A stretch of 53,433 nucleotides of DNA, taken from an uncultured Alteromonas sp. (lineage in GTDB: Bacteria; Pseudomonadota; Gammaproteobacteria; Enterobacterales; Alteromonadaceae). The translations under genes were made by a program, and so were the position numbers. The stretch is from NCBI RefSeq assembly GCF_913058315.1, contig NZ_CAJXQY010000018.1, positions 1 through 53,433 of the forward strand, written 5' to 3'. This document shows positions 29,447 through 38,527 of the stretch, in pieces; position 1 is the first letter of the stretch; each line of letters opens with the position of its first letter. The notes beneath the pieces are model-generated. The model worked only from the letters and a program-made list of their open reading frames with translations. It made no database searches and had not been told where the DNA came from.

Positions 29447-30793
29447 GTGAAGGTAACAGTCTTTGGAATTGGCTATGTGGGTCTGGTACAGGCTGCTGTT
29501 TTAGCTGAAGTGGGCCACGACGTTGTTTGTGTGGATGTGGATCAGGCCAAGGTTGAAAACCTCAAAAAAGGCATGATCCCCATCTATGAACCGGGCTTAA
29601 CCCCGTTAGTGACAAGTAATTACGAAGGCGGTCGGGTTGACTTTACTACGGATGCTCAGTTGGGTATCGAGCATGGAGAGCTGATTTTTATTGCCGTGGG
29701 CACACCGCCGGATGAAGATGGCTCCGCCGATCTGAAATATGTACTGGCAGTGGCAGAGACGGTTGCCACGCATATGCAAAATCATAAAATCATCATCAAT
29801 AAGTCAACTGTGCCAGTCGGTACAGCGGACAGAGTTTCCGCCAAAGTTAACGAAACCCTGGCATCGTTGGGCAAATCAGTCACATTTGATGTGGTGTCAA
29901 ACCCGGAATTTTTAAAAGAAGGGGCCGCGGTTAACGATTGCATGCGTCCTGATCGCATTATTATCGGCACGCAAAGCGAGAAAGCCGAGAAGAAACTGCG
30001 TGAGCTTTACGCGCCCTTTAATCGTAATCACGACAAAGTAATCGTGATGGATATTCGCTCTGCTGAACTGACCAAATACGCTGCAAACTGTATGCTGGCG
30101 ACGAAGATCAGCTTTATGAATGAAATGGCAAATCTGGCAGAGCGTTTTGGTGCGGATATCGAGAATGTTCGTCGAGGAATTGGTTCAGACCCACGCATTG
30201 GTTACCAGTTTATCTATCCGGGATGTGGCTACGGTGGTTCATGTTTCCCCAAAGATGTGCAAGCGCTCATTCGTAGTGCAAATCAGGTAGGTTATCAGGC
30301 TAAAGTACTTGAATCCGTGGAAGCGGTTAACTACACCCAAAAAGAAAAGTTATTTGAATACATTTCCGGCCACTTCAACGGTGACCTGAAAGGTAAAACC
30401 ATTGCATTGTGGGGGTTATCCTTCAAACCCAACACCGATGATATGCGTGAAGCCTCCAGTCGCGTATTAATGCAACTGTTGTGGGAGCAGGGCGTAACTG
30501 TTCAGGCTTACGACCCTGAAGCAATGGAAGAAACGCAGCGTATTTTTGGCAGTCGTTCCGATCTAAAATTAACCGGAACCAAAGAAGCGGCCCTGGATAA
30601 TGCTGATTTCCTGGTTATTTGTACGGAGTGGCAGTCATTCCGCGCGCCGGATTTTGACCTCATCAAAGAAAAACTCAGCATTCCATTAATTTTTGATGGC
30701 CGAAATCTGTATGACCCGAAAACCATGTCGGAATACGGATTGCATTACTATGCCATTGGTCGAGGACTATCTATAAAAGGACATAAACTATGA
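29447..30793 (+). CDS. ugd: UDP-glucose 6-dehydrogenase
   Basis: 448 residues, the long UDP-glucose/GDP-mannose dehydrogenase form. The Rossmann motif [10 protein letters not shown] is at 7-16, STVPVGT at 120-126, [11 protein letters not shown] at 154-164, and the catalytic Cys266 in [10 protein letters not shown]. It oxidises UDP-glucose to UDP-glucuronate with two NAD+, a precursor for acidic capsule. The start is GTG at 29447 with a strong AAGGAAGG ribosome binding site. It overlaps galU by 4 bases (ATGA), so substrate synthesis and oxidation are co-translated. Confidence 0.95.
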   Translation: MKVTVFGIGYVGLVQAAVLAEVGHDVVCVDVDQAKVENLKKGMIPIYEPGLTPLVTSNYEGGRVDFTTDAQLGIEHGELIFIAVGTPPDEDGSADLKYVLAVAETVATHMQNHKIIINKSTVPVGTADRVSAKVNETLASLGKSVTFDVVSNPEFLKEGAAVNDCMRPDRIIIGTQSEKAEKKLRELYAPFNRNHDKVIVMDIRSAELTKYAANCMLATKISFMNEMANLAERFGADIENVRRGIGSDPRIGYQFIYPGCGYGGSCFPKDVQALIRSANQVGYQAKVLESVEAVNYTQKEKLFEYISGHFNGDLKGKTIALWGLSFKPNTDDMREASSRVLMQLLWEQGVTVQAYDPEAMEETQRIFGSRSDLKLTGTKEAALDNADFLVICTEWQSFRAPDFDLIKEKLSIPLIFDGRNLYDPKTMSEYGLHYYAIGRGLSIKGHKL

Positions 30794-31683
30794 GTCAGGT
30801 AAAAAAAGCGGTTATTCCTGTAGCCGGCCTAGGTACGCGTATGCTGCCAGCAACCAAGGCAATTCCCAAGGAAATGCTGCCGGTTGTCGATAAACCCCTA
30901 ATACAGTACGTGGTTAACGAGTGTGTTCAGGCGGGTCTGAAAGAAATAATTCTGGTGACTCACGCCAGTAAAAACAGTATCGAGAACCATTTTGATACCT
31001 CTTTCGAACTGGAGACGACGCTGGAACAGCGGGTTAAACGTCAGTTACTGGAAGAAGTACAGGCTATCTGCCCTAAAGACGTAACGATTATGCATGTTCG
31101 TCAGGGTGCTGCTAAAGGTCTTGGACATGCCATTATGTGTGCTCATCCCATGGTCGGTGATGCACCGTTTGCCGTGGTTTTGCCAGACGTTATTATTGAC
31201 GACTACGCCAGTAACCTCAAAAAGGACAATCTGGCGGATATGGTGGCACGTTTTAACACCAGTCGCGTAAGTCAGGTGATGGTAGAGCAGGTACCGCAAG
31301 AGAACATCTCTAAGTTTGGTATCGTTGATTTGGAAGGCGCGAGTATTAAGCCGGGTGAGTCTGCGAAGATTCATGACATGGTTGAGAAGCCGCCGCTTGA
31401 AGAAGCGCCGTCCGATCTGGCTGTGGTAGGTCGTTATGTGTTGTCACATGAAATCTGGCCGTTACTGGAGTACACTCCACCGGGCGCCGGTGGTGAGATC
31501 CAGTTAACCGATGCGATTACTTCATTAATGAAAGTAGAGCAGGTCGATGCTTACTACATGAAAGGCAAGAGCCACGATTGTGGCAGTAAGCTGGGTTACA
31601 TGAAAGCGAACGTGGAATATGCTCTGCGCCATCCAGGCCTGGGCGAGGAATTCAAAGAATACCTGGCTTCACTAAACGGCTAA
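30790..31683 (+). CDS. galU: UTP-glucose-1-phosphate uridylyltransferase GalU
   Basis: 297 residues. The nucleotide-binding motif [20 protein letters not shown] is at the N-terminus, with [15 protein letters not shown] and VVLPDVIID further on, and EKP in the sugar-binding part. It makes UDP-glucose from UTP and glucose-1-phosphate, the substrate of both Ugd (coupled gene) and GalE. A bidirectional terminator follows. Confidence 0.96.
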   Translation: MSQVKKAVIPVAGLGTRMLPATKAIPKEMLPVVDKPLIQYVVNECVQAGLKEIILVTHASKNSIENHFDTSFELETTLEQRVKRQLLEEVQAICPKDVTIMHVRQGAAKGLGHAIMCAHPMVGDAPFAVVLPDVIIDDYASNLKKDNLADMVARFNTSRVSQVMVEQVPQENISKFGIVDLEGASIKPGESAKIHDMVEKPPLEEAPSDLAVVGRYVLSHEIWPLLEYTPPGAGGEIQLTDAITSLMKVEQVDAYYMKGKSHDCGSKLGYMKANVEYALRHPGLGEEFKEYLASLNG

Positions 31684-31693
31684 ACGGTTTCTT

Positions 31694-31731
31694 TAACAAA
31701 AAGGCCACTTCATTGAAGTGGCCTTTTTGTT
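31694..31731. terminator. Bidirectional terminator between galU and suhB
   Basis: A long stem (AAAAAGGCCACTTC at 31698-31711 with its complement up to 31728) and a tight loop give a T-run in both directions. It serves galU on the plus strand and suhB on the minus strand. Confidence 0.88.
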
Positions 31732-31754
31732 ATTTGTAAACGATCTTCGCGGCT

Positions 31755-32531
31755 TTATTTAAGGTGCTTAACCAGCCCTTGTACCACTTTCACGCTACCT
31801 GCAACAATTTCACCTTTATACAAGGGATCGTTATTCCCGCTGAAGTCTGTAACCAGTCCTCCGGACTCTCGCACTAACAGCTCGCCCGCAGCAATATCCC
31901 AGGGTTTGATACCACGCTCCCAGTAACCATCATGCCGGCCGGCGGCCACATAGGCTAAGTCCAGCGCAGCACTGCCTGCACGACGAATGTCGCCGCAATC
32001 GTGAAAAATTTTGTTTAAGCGGATGGCGTAGTCGGCATATTGGGCTTTGTTTTTGAAAGGCAAACCGGTTGCCAGAACGGTTTCCGACAAATCACGGGCT
32101 TTACTGGCTCGGATTCGGTAGCCGTTTAACTGAGCCCCCTGACCACGGGAAGCGGTAAATAATTCACCCCGGATGGGATCAAAAACAACGCCCTGGTCGA
32201 TACGGCCTTTATGAAGTAAGGCAATAGACACGGCAAAATGAGGAATGCCTTTAATAAAATTGGTGGTGCCATCAAGCGGATCAATAATCCACTGAAATTC
32301 AGTGCTTTCGCCTGCGGTTTCGCCACTCTCTTCACCTAAAAAGCTATGTTCGGGATACGACTGCTTAATTTTGTGAATAATTGCCATCTCGGCTTCTTTG
32401 TCGATTTGAGTAACATAATCATTCGCGCCCTTAACCTGCTTAACCAGGTCGTCACGATTCTCGAAACCACGGACAATAATAGAGCCAGCCACGCGCGCAG
32501 CGCGCACCGCAATGTTCAGCATCGGATGCAT
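31755..32531 (-). CDS. suhB: Inositol-1-monophosphatase family protein SuhB
   Basis: 258 residues. Metal-site residues of the family are present: Glu67 in LGEESGE, Asp84 and Asp87 in WIIDPLDGTTNF, and the late Asp in KPWDIAAGELL; these numbers equal those of E. coli SuhB. It dephosphorylates myo-inositol-1-phosphate and related compounds; E. coli SuhB also acts as an rRNA transcription antitermination factor. It is divergent from trmJ, the same pairing as in E. coli. Confidence 0.94.
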   Translation of the reverse strand: MHPMLNIAVRAARVAGSIIVRGFENRDDLVKQVKGANDYVTQIDKEAEMAIIHKIKQSYPEHSFLGEESGETAGESTEFQWIIDPLDGTTNFIKGIPHFAVSIALLHKGRIDQGVVFDPIRGELFTASRGQGAQLNGYRIRASKARDLSETVLATGLPFKNKAQYADYAIRLNKIFHDCGDIRRAGSAALDLAYVAAGRHDGYWERGIKPWDIAAGELLVRESGGLVTDFSGNNDPLYKGEIVAGSVKVVQGLVKHLK

Positions 32532-32634
32532 AACAAAACCACCAATTGTAAAAGATCAAAAAATAAACGCGGCGCAGTGTACCAGTTCCGCTTCACAATG
32601 CAATGCCACGCCCGACGAAATACGCAGCTAAGCG

Positions 32635-32663
32635 GTGAGAATGTGTAAGCGGTATGCTACACT
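32635..32663 (+). promoter_or_regulatory. Candidate promoter of trmJ
   Basis: GTGAGA (32635-32640), 17 bases, TACACT (32658-32663), 33 bases before the trmJ ATG, in the suhB-trmJ divergent gap. Confidence 0.4.
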
Positions 32664-32695
32664 CAGCGCCATTTACAGCCGTACTCATTCAAAAC

Positions 32696-33412
32696 ATGCT
32701 AGATAAAATCAGAATCGTATTAGTTAATACCTCACATACCGGTAACATAGGCTCTGCGGCCCGGGCGATGAAAACCATGGGTTTAAGTAACCTGTACCTT
32801 GTAGATCCCATCAGCCCGCCCGATGGTAAATCCAGCGCGCTGGCTGCGGGTGCCGGCGATGTATTAGCCAATGCCAAAACGGTGAGTAAACTCGAAGAAG
32901 CGGTGGCGGGGTGCGGTCTGGTCGTCGGAACCTCGGCTCGTTCAAGAACATTAAGCTGGCCCATGCTGGAACCTCGCAGTTGCGGCGAAAAGCTGATAAA
33001 AGAAGTGGAAAATTACCCGGTTGCACTGGTCTTCGGTCGTGAAAATAATGGCCTTACTAACGAAGAGTTACAGCAATGCCATTTTCATGTATGCATACCT
33101 GCAAATCCTGATTACAGTTCGTTAAATCTGGCTGCTGCAGTACAAACGCTGTGTTATGAAATTCGCATGGCGTACCTGAATAAAGACGCGATCCCGACAG
33201 AACAAACCGAGTACCCGTTAAACGATGACCTTGAGCGTTTTTACGTGCACCTGGAATCGACGTTAAAAAATGTCAGTTTTATCAATGAAAATCACCCAGG
33301 TATTGTAATGACCCGCCTGCGCCGCCTGTTTAATCGAGCCCGTCCTGAGTCTCAGGAACTGAATATCCTGCGCGGTATTCTGGCTTCAGTGGATAAATCA
33401 GCCGAGAAATAG
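32696..33412 (+). CDS. trmJ: tRNA (cytidine/uridine-2'-O-)-methyltransferase TrmJ
   Basis: 238 residues from ATG 32696; an ATG 14 codons upstream exists but [20 protein letters not shown] aligns with the TrmJ N-terminus. SpoU/TrmH (SPOUT) motifs are present: [35 protein letters not shown] and the knot-forming [17 protein letters not shown]. It methylates the ribose at position 32 of several tRNAs. The conserved C-terminal dimerisation part ends [15 protein letters not shown]. cysE follows 2 bases later, so the two are one transcript. Confidence 0.94.
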   Translation: MLDKIRIVLVNTSHTGNIGSAARAMKTMGLSNLYLVDPISPPDGKSSALAAGAGDVLANAKTVSKLEEAVAGCGLVVGTSARSRTLSWPMLEPRSCGEKLIKEVENYPVALVFGRENNGLTNEELQQCHFHVCIPANPDYSSLNLAAAVQTLCYEIRMAYLNKDAIPTEQTEYPLNDDLERFYVHLESTLKNVSFINENHPGIVMTRLRRLFNRARPESQELNILRGILASVDKSAEK

Positions 33413-33414
33413 CC

Positions 33415-34233
33415 ATGTTCAGCCGAATTAAAGAAGATGTCAGAGCGGTTTTCCATCGTGACCCGGCGGCGCGTAACGCCTTTGAAGTGCTGACAAACTA
33501 TCCGGGTTTACACGCGGTGTGGCTTCATCGGGTCAGCAATAAACTCTGGCGGCTTGAATTTAAATGGCTGGCACGTTCGTTGTCTACGTTCAGCCGCTGG
33601 CTGACGGGTATAGAAATCCATCCTGGAGCCACCATTGGCCGACGCTTTTTTATCGATCACGGTATGGGCGTGGTGATTGGCGAAACGGCAGAGATTGGAG
33701 ATGATGTCACCCTTTACCATGGCGTTACTCTGGGTGGTACCACCTGGAATTCAGGCAAACGTCATCCGACGCTGGAAAATAACGTGGTTGTTGGCGCTGG
33801 CGCTAAGGTTTTGGGGCCAATTATTATCGGCGAAGGGGCAAAGATCGGGAGCAATTCTGTGGTCGTGAAAGACGCCCCGCCGGGTACCACGGTACTTGGT
33901 ATTCCCGGTCACATATTGCAGCCGGCTAAAGACACCGACACCGGTAAAGAAAAGCGTAACGCTATTGCAAAGAAATATGGTTTCGACGCTTATGCAGTGG
34001 CTTCAGATAATCCTGACCCGGTGGCGAACGCCATGGGGATTATGGTAGAGCATATTCATGCTATGGATGGGCGGATCGAAGAGCTGTGCCAGGTCATTCA
34101 GGGTATGGGAGGAGAGGTATCAAAAGAGCGTCTGAGCGCGATGACCGCAGAGGACTTTGCCAGTACTGGTATCTCGCCGGTTGTGCCGAACCCGAAACAG
34201 ACGAATCATGAAGAATTTGACCCGCAAATCTAA
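33415..34233 (+). CDS. cysE: Serine O-acetyltransferase CysE
   Basis: 272 residues. A short helical N-terminus ([20 protein letters not shown]) leads to a left-handed beta-helix with hexapeptide repeats: [29 protein letters not shown] and [10 protein letters not shown], the active-site region with His and Asp. It acetylates L-serine for cysteine synthesis. The short N-terminal domain and long C-terminal tail (from about 180) make it more like the Bacillus/plant type than E. coli CysE. Its position between trmJ and iscR places cysteine supply next to cysteine desulfurases. Confidence 0.93.
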   Translation: MFSRIKEDVRAVFHRDPAARNAFEVLTNYPGLHAVWLHRVSNKLWRLEFKWLARSLSTFSRWLTGIEIHPGATIGRRFFIDHGMGVVIGETAEIGDDVTLYHGVTLGGTTWNSGKRHPTLENNVVVGAGAKVLGPIIIGEGAKIGSNSVVVKDAPPGTTVLGIPGHILQPAKDTDTGKEKRNAIAKKYGFDAYAVASDNPDPVANAMGIMVEHIHAMDGRIEELCQVIQGMGGEVSKERLSAMTAEDFASTGISPVVPNPKQTNHEEFDPQI

Positions 34234-34277
34234 ACGACGTTGTTGCTGAAGATTATCCGCCTAGCAGGAACAAGAGA

Positions 34278-34302
34278 ATACCTGAGTAATGAGTAGGGTT
34301 TT
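34278..34302 (+). promoter_or_regulatory. Possible second, weaker IscR site upstream of iscR
   Basis: The left arm ATACCTGAGTA (34278-34288) fits the type 1 IscR half-site well. The right arm GAGTAGGGTTT is one base closer than in the standard 25-bp palindrome and less well matched. It abuts the strong site at 34303. Paired sites occur at the E. coli iscR promoter. Confidence 0.45.
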
Positions 34303-34335
34303 ATACTTGACCAATTTACTCAGGTATGGAACAAT
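34303..34335 (+). promoter_or_regulatory. iscR promoter overlapped by a type 1 IscR site
   Basis: A 25-bp imperfect palindrome at 34303-34327 (left arm ATACTTGACCA, right arm TACTCAGGTAT) matches the type 1 IscR consensus as I recall it at about 20 of 22 defined positions. The -35 TTGACC (34307-34312) lies inside; a weak -10 AACAAT follows after 17 bases (34330-34335). Holo-IscR binding here would repress its own gene. Confidence 0.8.
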
Positions 34336-34365
34336 TTTACCATTGTTCACCATCCGTATCTGGTT

Positions 34366-34845
34366 ATGAAACTGACTTCAAAAGGCCGCTACGCAGTAAC
34401 GGCAATGTTAGATGTAGCACTCCATTCCAAGCAGGGGCCGGTATCACTGGCCGATATTTCTGCCAGACAAGAAATATCCCTGTCTTATTTAGAGCAGCTT
34501 TTTTCTCGATTACGCAGAGAAAGCCTGGTGCTCAGTGTTCGCGGGCCAGGTGGTGGCTATCAGTTGGGCCGTGAAGCTGAACTTATTGCCATAGGTGAAG
34601 TGATCCGCGCTGTGGATGAATCGGTAGATGCTACGCGCTGTCAGGGACAGGGCGATTGTCAGGCCGGTGAAAGATGCCTCACTCACAGTCTGTGGCAGGA
34701 CCTTAGCGATCGCATTAGTCATTTTCTCGATGGGATCAGCCTCGGAGAACTGATGGCGAAGGGCGACGTGCAGGCAGTGGCTGGCCGTCAGGATAAGCAT
34801 AAAATGCCGGTCGACGGTAAAATCCAGGTCAGCATACAGCTTTAA
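34366..34845 (+). CDS. iscR: Fe-S cluster-responsive Rrf2 regulator IscR
   Basis: 159 residues. The winged-helix begins [18 protein letters not shown]; the wing motif is [11 protein letters not shown]. The 2Fe-2S ligands Cys92, Cys98, Cys104 and His107 ([16 protein letters not shown]) are all present at E. coli numbering, so it should sense cluster status. Holo-IscR represses type 1 promoters; both iscR and sufB promoters here carry such sites. The gene leads into the IscS-like desulfurase 9 bases later. Confidence 0.97.
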   Translation: MKLTSKGRYAVTAMLDVALHSKQGPVSLADISARQEISLSYLEQLFSRLRRESLVLSVRGPGGGYQLGREAELIAIGEVIRAVDESVDATRCQGQGDCQAGERCLTHSLWQDLSDRISHFLDGISLGELMAKGDVQAVAGRQDKHKMPVDGKIQVSIQL

Positions 34846-34854
34846 AGATATACC

Positions 34855-36021
34855 ATGAACCGTACTCCCGTTTATTTAGATTATGCCTCAACTACACCGG
34901 TGGATCCGCACGTGGCAAAGCAAATGGCTGCCTGTCTGACACTGGAGGGGAATTTTGGTAATCCGGCCTCACGCTCACACCGTTTTGGCTGGGTGGCAGA
35001 AGAAGCCGTTGATGTGGCGCGCAATCAAATTGCCGAGCTGGTTAATAGCGATCCCCGTGAAATTGTCTTTACGTCGGGTGCCACCGAGTCTGACAACCTT
35101 GCCATTAAAGGCGTGGTAGAGGCCTCAGACAAACAGCATAAACATGTCATTACAGTGGCGACCGAGCACAAAGCCGTACTCGATACCGTAGCGTTTTTGG
35201 CACAGCAGGGGGTTAGCGTTACGCTGCTTCAGCCGGATACTGCTGGGTTAGTCTCAGTTGAGCAGGTGGCTGAAGCGATCACCGACCACACTGTGTTGGT
35301 ATCTGTAATGCATGTGAATAATGAAACGGGCGTTATCCAGGATATCGCCGCTATCGGTGAGTTATGTCGCGAGCATCAGGTGTATTTTCATGTTGATGCG
35401 GCACAGAGTCTTGGCAAGTTACCAATCAACCTGGCCGAACTGGCCGTGGATTTAATGTCTTTCTCTGCGCACAAGTGTTACGGACCAAAGGGCATCGGCG
35501 CGCTATATGTTCGGCGCCGTCCCAAAGTGCATATCGCCGCGCAAATACACGGCGGAGGTCATGAGCGGGGTATGCGCTCGGGAACGCTGCCAACCCATCA
35601 GATAGTGGGTTTTGGTGAGGCCTGTGAGCTTGCCGGCCAATCCCTGAATGAAGAAGCTGCCAGATTACGCGGGTATACTGAATTATTATGGGAAGAGGTC
35701 AGTCGCCTCGATGATGTGCACCTTAACGGTCACCTCACCCATCGCGTGCCTGGCATTATCAACATCAGTTTTGGTGGTGTTGATGGCGAAAGTCTGGTGA
35801 TGGGACTGCATGATATTGCAATCTCTACCGGTTCAGCCTGTACCTCGGCCAGCATGGAGCCTTCTTACGTCTTAACGGCGCTTGGTCGAAGTGCAGAACT
35901 GGCGCATGCGGGTCTGCGTTTCTCGGTCGGACGTTTTACTACTGAAGAAGACATCCGTTTTGCCGCAAAACGGGTAATACAAACCGTAGAAACATTGCGT
36001 CAGGTCAGACAGGCTGGTTAG
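34855..36021 (+). CDS. iscS: IscS-type cysteine desulfurase lacking the C-terminal tail
   Basis: 388 residues against 404 in E. coli IscS. Class V aminotransferase fold: [12 protein letters not shown] at the N-terminus, PLP Lys207 in [12 protein letters not shown], catalytic Cys329 on the long mobile loop in [17 protein letters not shown], and [12 protein letters not shown]. It takes sulfur from cysteine to form a persulfide. After [12 protein letters not shown] the protein ends; the final ~25 residues of E. coli IscS, including residues that contact IscU, are reduced to 8. No remnant of the tail is readable in any plus frame after the stop. No iscU follows; the next operon is suf. The enzyme may serve tRNA thiolation, thiamine or other acceptors. 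That is inference. Confidence 0.92.
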   Translation: MNRTPVYLDYASTTPVDPHVAKQMAACLTLEGNFGNPASRSHRFGWVAEEAVDVARNQIAELVNSDPREIVFTSGATESDNLAIKGVVEASDKQHKHVITVATEHKAVLDTVAFLAQQGVSVTLLQPDTAGLVSVEQVAEAITDHTVLVSVMHVNNETGVIQDIAAIGELCREHQVYFHVDAAQSLGKLPINLAELAVDLMSFSAHKCYGPKGIGALYVRRRPKVHIAAQIHGGGHERGMRSGTLPTHQIVGFGEACELAGQSLNEEAARLRGYTELLWEEVSRLDDVHLNGHLTHRVPGIINISFGGVDGESLVMGLHDIAISTGSACTSASMEPSYVLTALGRSAELAHAGLRFSVGRFTTEEDIRFAAKRVIQTVETLRQVRQAG

Positions 36022-36144
36022 CACTACCGCCTGTCAAAGCGTGTAATTCAGACCTAAGTCGGAGCCGCTAAGATTGCAGTTAAGCCAATATTCAGGCAAG
36101 ATTGCGGCCCCCAGATTTCAGTGCACACAAAGCGCCACGTTAGC

Positions 36145-36163
36145 TGTGCCGGAGGCTGGCACA
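36145..36163 (+). other. Stem-loop after the iscS-like gene
   Basis: A perfect 6-bp stem (TGTGCC and GGCACA) with a 7-base loop lies in the 299-base iscS-sufB gap, followed by AGGTTGT. There is no proper T-run, so it is at best a weak terminator. The preceding ~120 bases (36022-36144) show nothing I can assign. Confidence 0.3.
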
Positions 36164-36184
36164 AGGTTGTAACGTCCCGGCTGA

Positions 36185-36217
36185 ATAGTTGAGTGAAATA
36201 CTCGGGTATTATATAAT
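36185..36217 (+). promoter_or_regulatory. suf operon promoter with a type 1 IscR site
   Basis: A 25-bp palindrome at 36185-36209 (left arm ATAGTTGAGTG, right arm TACTCGGGTAT) matches the type 1 IscR consensus as well as the iscR site does; the two share 18 of 25 bases. The -35 TTGAGT (36189-36194) lies at the same offset as in the iscR promoter, with a perfect -10 TATAAT (36212-36217) after 17 bases. In E. coli the suf promoter uses a type 2 site instead. Confidence 0.85.
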
Positions 36218-36224
36218 GTGGCAC

Positions 36225-36320
36225 CCATGTCGTGATAAAGCGAAAGTACTAACCAGAGTTAGTGGCAGTAATTACCTGCCGACATCGCGACGAAATGTTT
36301 AATAACAGTGAGATGAGTCA
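36225..36320 (+). other. Structured leader of sufB
   Basis: The likely 5' UTR of about 95 bases contains two adjacent perfect hairpins: ACTAAC-CAGA-GTTAGT (36248-36263) and GGCAG-N7-CTGCC (36264-36280). They are enclosed by ATGTC (36227-36231) and GACAT (36281-36285), which could pair to make a three-way junction ahead of the start. No known riboswitch fits. Confidence 0.4.
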
Positions 36321-37757
36321 ATGAGCGAGCAAATCGAACAGGCGCTATCGAAACAATACGAGGCGGGTTTCTATTCAGAAATCGAGTCTGATACCTTCGA
36401 AAATGGTCTGGACGAATCCATTATCCGCCGTATATCTGCCATGAAAAATGAGCCGAAATGGATGCTCGAATGGCGGTTAAAAGCCTATCATTCTTGGCTG
36501 GAGATGGAAGAGCCGGACTGGGCTCACGTGGATTATCCAAAGGTTGATTATCAGGCCATTTCTTATTATTCGTCACCCAAGAGTATGAAGGACAAGCCTA
36601 AGTCACTGGATGAAGTTGATCCGGAACTACTCGATGTCTACAACAAGCTGGGCATTCCGCTGCACGAGCAGGAAATGCTCGCCGGTGTTGCAGTCGATGC
36701 GGTATTTGACTCTGTCTCGGTGGTGACCACTTTCCGCGAAAAACTGCATGAAGCGGGGGTTATTTTCTGCCCTATTTCTGAAGCCATTCAAAAATACCCG
36801 GAGCTGGTAAAGAAATACATTGGTTCCGTGGTGCCCCGTTCTGATAACTACTTTGCGGCATTAAACAGTGCCGTCTTTACGGATGGCTCTTTTGTGTACA
36901 TTCCGAAGGGCGTGCGATGCCCGATGGAACTGTCGACCTACTTCCGGATTAACGAGCAAAACACCGGTCAGTTTGAACGTACCCTGATTATTGCCGATGA
37001 AGGCAGTCACGTCAGTTATCTGGAGGGCTGTACTGCCCCACAACGTGATGAAAATCAGTTGCATGCAGCAGTGGTTGAACTGGTTGCTATGGACAAAGCC
37101 AATATCAAGTACTCTACCGTTCAGAACTGGTACCCCGGTGACGAGAACGGCAAAGGCGGCATTTACAACTTTGTGACCAAGCGCGGTATTTGCCACAACG
37201 ATGCCAAAATCAGCTGGACTCAGGTAGAGACTGGCTCGGCAGTCACCTGGAAATATCCAAGCTGTGTGCTGAAAGGGGATAACAGTGTTGGTGAGTTTTA
37301 CTCTGTAGCGCTTACCCGGGGCCGTCAGCAGGCCGACACCGGCACCAAAATGATTCATTTGGGTAAAAATACCCGCTCGACCATTATTTCAAAAGGGATC
37401 TCGGCAGGTAAGAGTAATAATGCCTACCGCGGTCTGGTACAGATGGGGCCAAAGTCAGATGGCGCCCGTAATTTTACGCAGTGTGATTCGCTGCTAATTG
37501 GCGATCAGTGTGGTGCGCATACTTTCCCATATATCGAAAGTCGCAATCCGTCAGCCATTGTTGAACATGAAGCCACTACCTCCAAGGTGAGTGACGAACA
37601 ATTATTCCTGGCTCAACAACGTGGCCTGGACGCTGAGAAAGCGGTGTCCATGATCGTTAATGGCTTCTGTAAAGAAGTCTTCAAAGAATTACCAATGGAA
37701 TTTGCGGTAGAAGCCGGCAAGTTACTCGAAATTAGTTTAGAAGGTTCTGTGGGGTAA
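36321..37757 (+). CDS. sufB: Fe-S cluster scaffold subunit SufB
   Basis: 478 residues (E. coli SufB 495). The N-terminal helical part contains [16 protein letters not shown]; the beta-helix core has [23 protein letters not shown] and [20 protein letters not shown]; the C-terminal helical domain, which binds SufC, has [14 protein letters not shown]. With SufC and SufD it forms the SufBC2D scaffold that builds Fe-S clusters on the protein using SufS/SufE sulfur. It is the first gene of the suf operon, behind an IscR-type promoter. Confidence 0.97.
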   Translation: MSEQIEQALSKQYEAGFYSEIESDTFENGLDESIIRRISAMKNEPKWMLEWRLKAYHSWLEMEEPDWAHVDYPKVDYQAISYYSSPKSMKDKPKSLDEVDPELLDVYNKLGIPLHEQEMLAGVAVDAVFDSVSVVTTFREKLHEAGVIFCPISEAIQKYPELVKKYIGSVVPRSDNYFAALNSAVFTDGSFVYIPKGVRCPMELSTYFRINEQNTGQFERTLIIADEGSHVSYLEGCTAPQRDENQLHAAVVELVAMDKANIKYSTVQNWYPGDENGKGGIYNFVTKRGICHNDAKISWTQVETGSAVTWKYPSCVLKGDNSVGEFYSVALTRGRQQADTGTKMIHLGKNTRSTIISKGISAGKSNNAYRGLVQMGPKSDGARNFTQCDSLLIGDQCGAHTFPYIESRNPSAIVEHEATTSKVSDEQLFLAQQRGLDAEKAVSMIVNGFCKEVFKELPMEFAVEAGKLLEISLEGSVG

Positions 37758-37765
37758 AGAATTTA

Positions 37766-38527
37766 ATGTTATCTATCGATAATTTACACGCCAGTGTTGA
37801 AGATAAAACCATTATCAAAGGGCTGAATCTGGAAGTTAAGCCTGGTGAAGTTCATGCCATCATGGGGCCCAACGGCGCCGGAAAAAGTACGCTTGGCTAT
37901 GTCCTGTCAGGCCGGGAAGGCTATGAAGTGAATGAAGGTGCCGTCAAGCTGAACGGTAAAGACCTGCTTGAATTGGAAGTTGAAGAGCGCGCCCGTGAAG
38001 GCCTGTTTCTGGCGTTCCAGTATCCGGTAGAAATTCCCGGCGTCAGCAATATGGAATTCTTAAAAGAATCCGTAAATGCGCTGCGCGAACACCGTGGTGA
38101 AGAGCCGCTTACTGCTGCTGAGTTTTTAAAGAAAGCCAAAGCCGCCTGTAAGCAGGTAAATCTGCCGCTGGATTTCTTAAAGCGTGGAGTTAACGAAGGC
38201 TTCTCAGGTGGTGAGAAAAAGCGTAACGAAATCATGCAAATGATTCTGCTAGAGCCATCACTGTGCATCCTGGATGAATCAGACTCAGGCCTCGACGTAG
38301 ACGCCCTGCAAGTGGTTGCAGATGGCGTAAACAGTCAGCGTGACGGTCAGCGCAGTTTTATTGTGGTGACTCACTATCAACGCCTGCTCGACTACATCAA
38401 ACCAGACTTTGTGCATATTCTGGCAGACGGCAAGATTGTCAAAAGCGGTGATGCGTCACTGGCGCTGGAAGTTGAAAAATCTGGTTATGCCTTTTTAGGC
38501 AAAGCCTATGAGGAGGCTGATGCATGA
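37766..38527 (+). CDS. sufC: Fe-S scaffold ATPase SufC
   Basis: 253 residues. ABC ATPase with Walker A GPNGAGKST at 34-42, a signature FSGGEKKRNEI, and Walker B LCILDESDSGLD. SufC binds the C-terminal domains of SufB and SufD and its ATP cycle opens the scaffold. It starts 8 bases after sufB and overlaps sufD by 4. Confidence 0.97.
   Translation: MLSIDNLHASVEDKTIIKGLNLEVKPGEVHAIMGPNGAGKSTLGYVLSGREGYEVNEGAVKLNGKDLLELEVEERAREGLFLAFQYPVEIPGVSNMEFLKESVNALREHRGEEPLTAAEFLKKAKAACKQVNLPLDFLKRGVNEGFSGGEKKRNEIMQMILLEPSLCILDESDSGLDVDALQVVADGVNSQRDGQRSFIVVTHYQRLLDYIKPDFVHILADGKIVKSGDASLALEVEKSGYAFLGKAYEEADA

Noticed and set aside
32346..32648. 100-codon plus-strand frame across the suhB start
   Set aside because: Two-thirds of it is antisense to suhB, the rest covers the trmJ promoter region; no coding signal.
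36001..36100. Possible frameshift or nonsense change that cut the IscS tail
   Set aside because: I read the plus frames after the stop at 36021 and found nothing resembling the missing C-terminal residues, so the gene ends cleanly rather than being a recent pseudogene.
36861..37358. 165-codon antisense open frame within sufB
   Set aside because: sufB is a well-conserved gene over its whole length; the antisense frame shows no recognisable domain.
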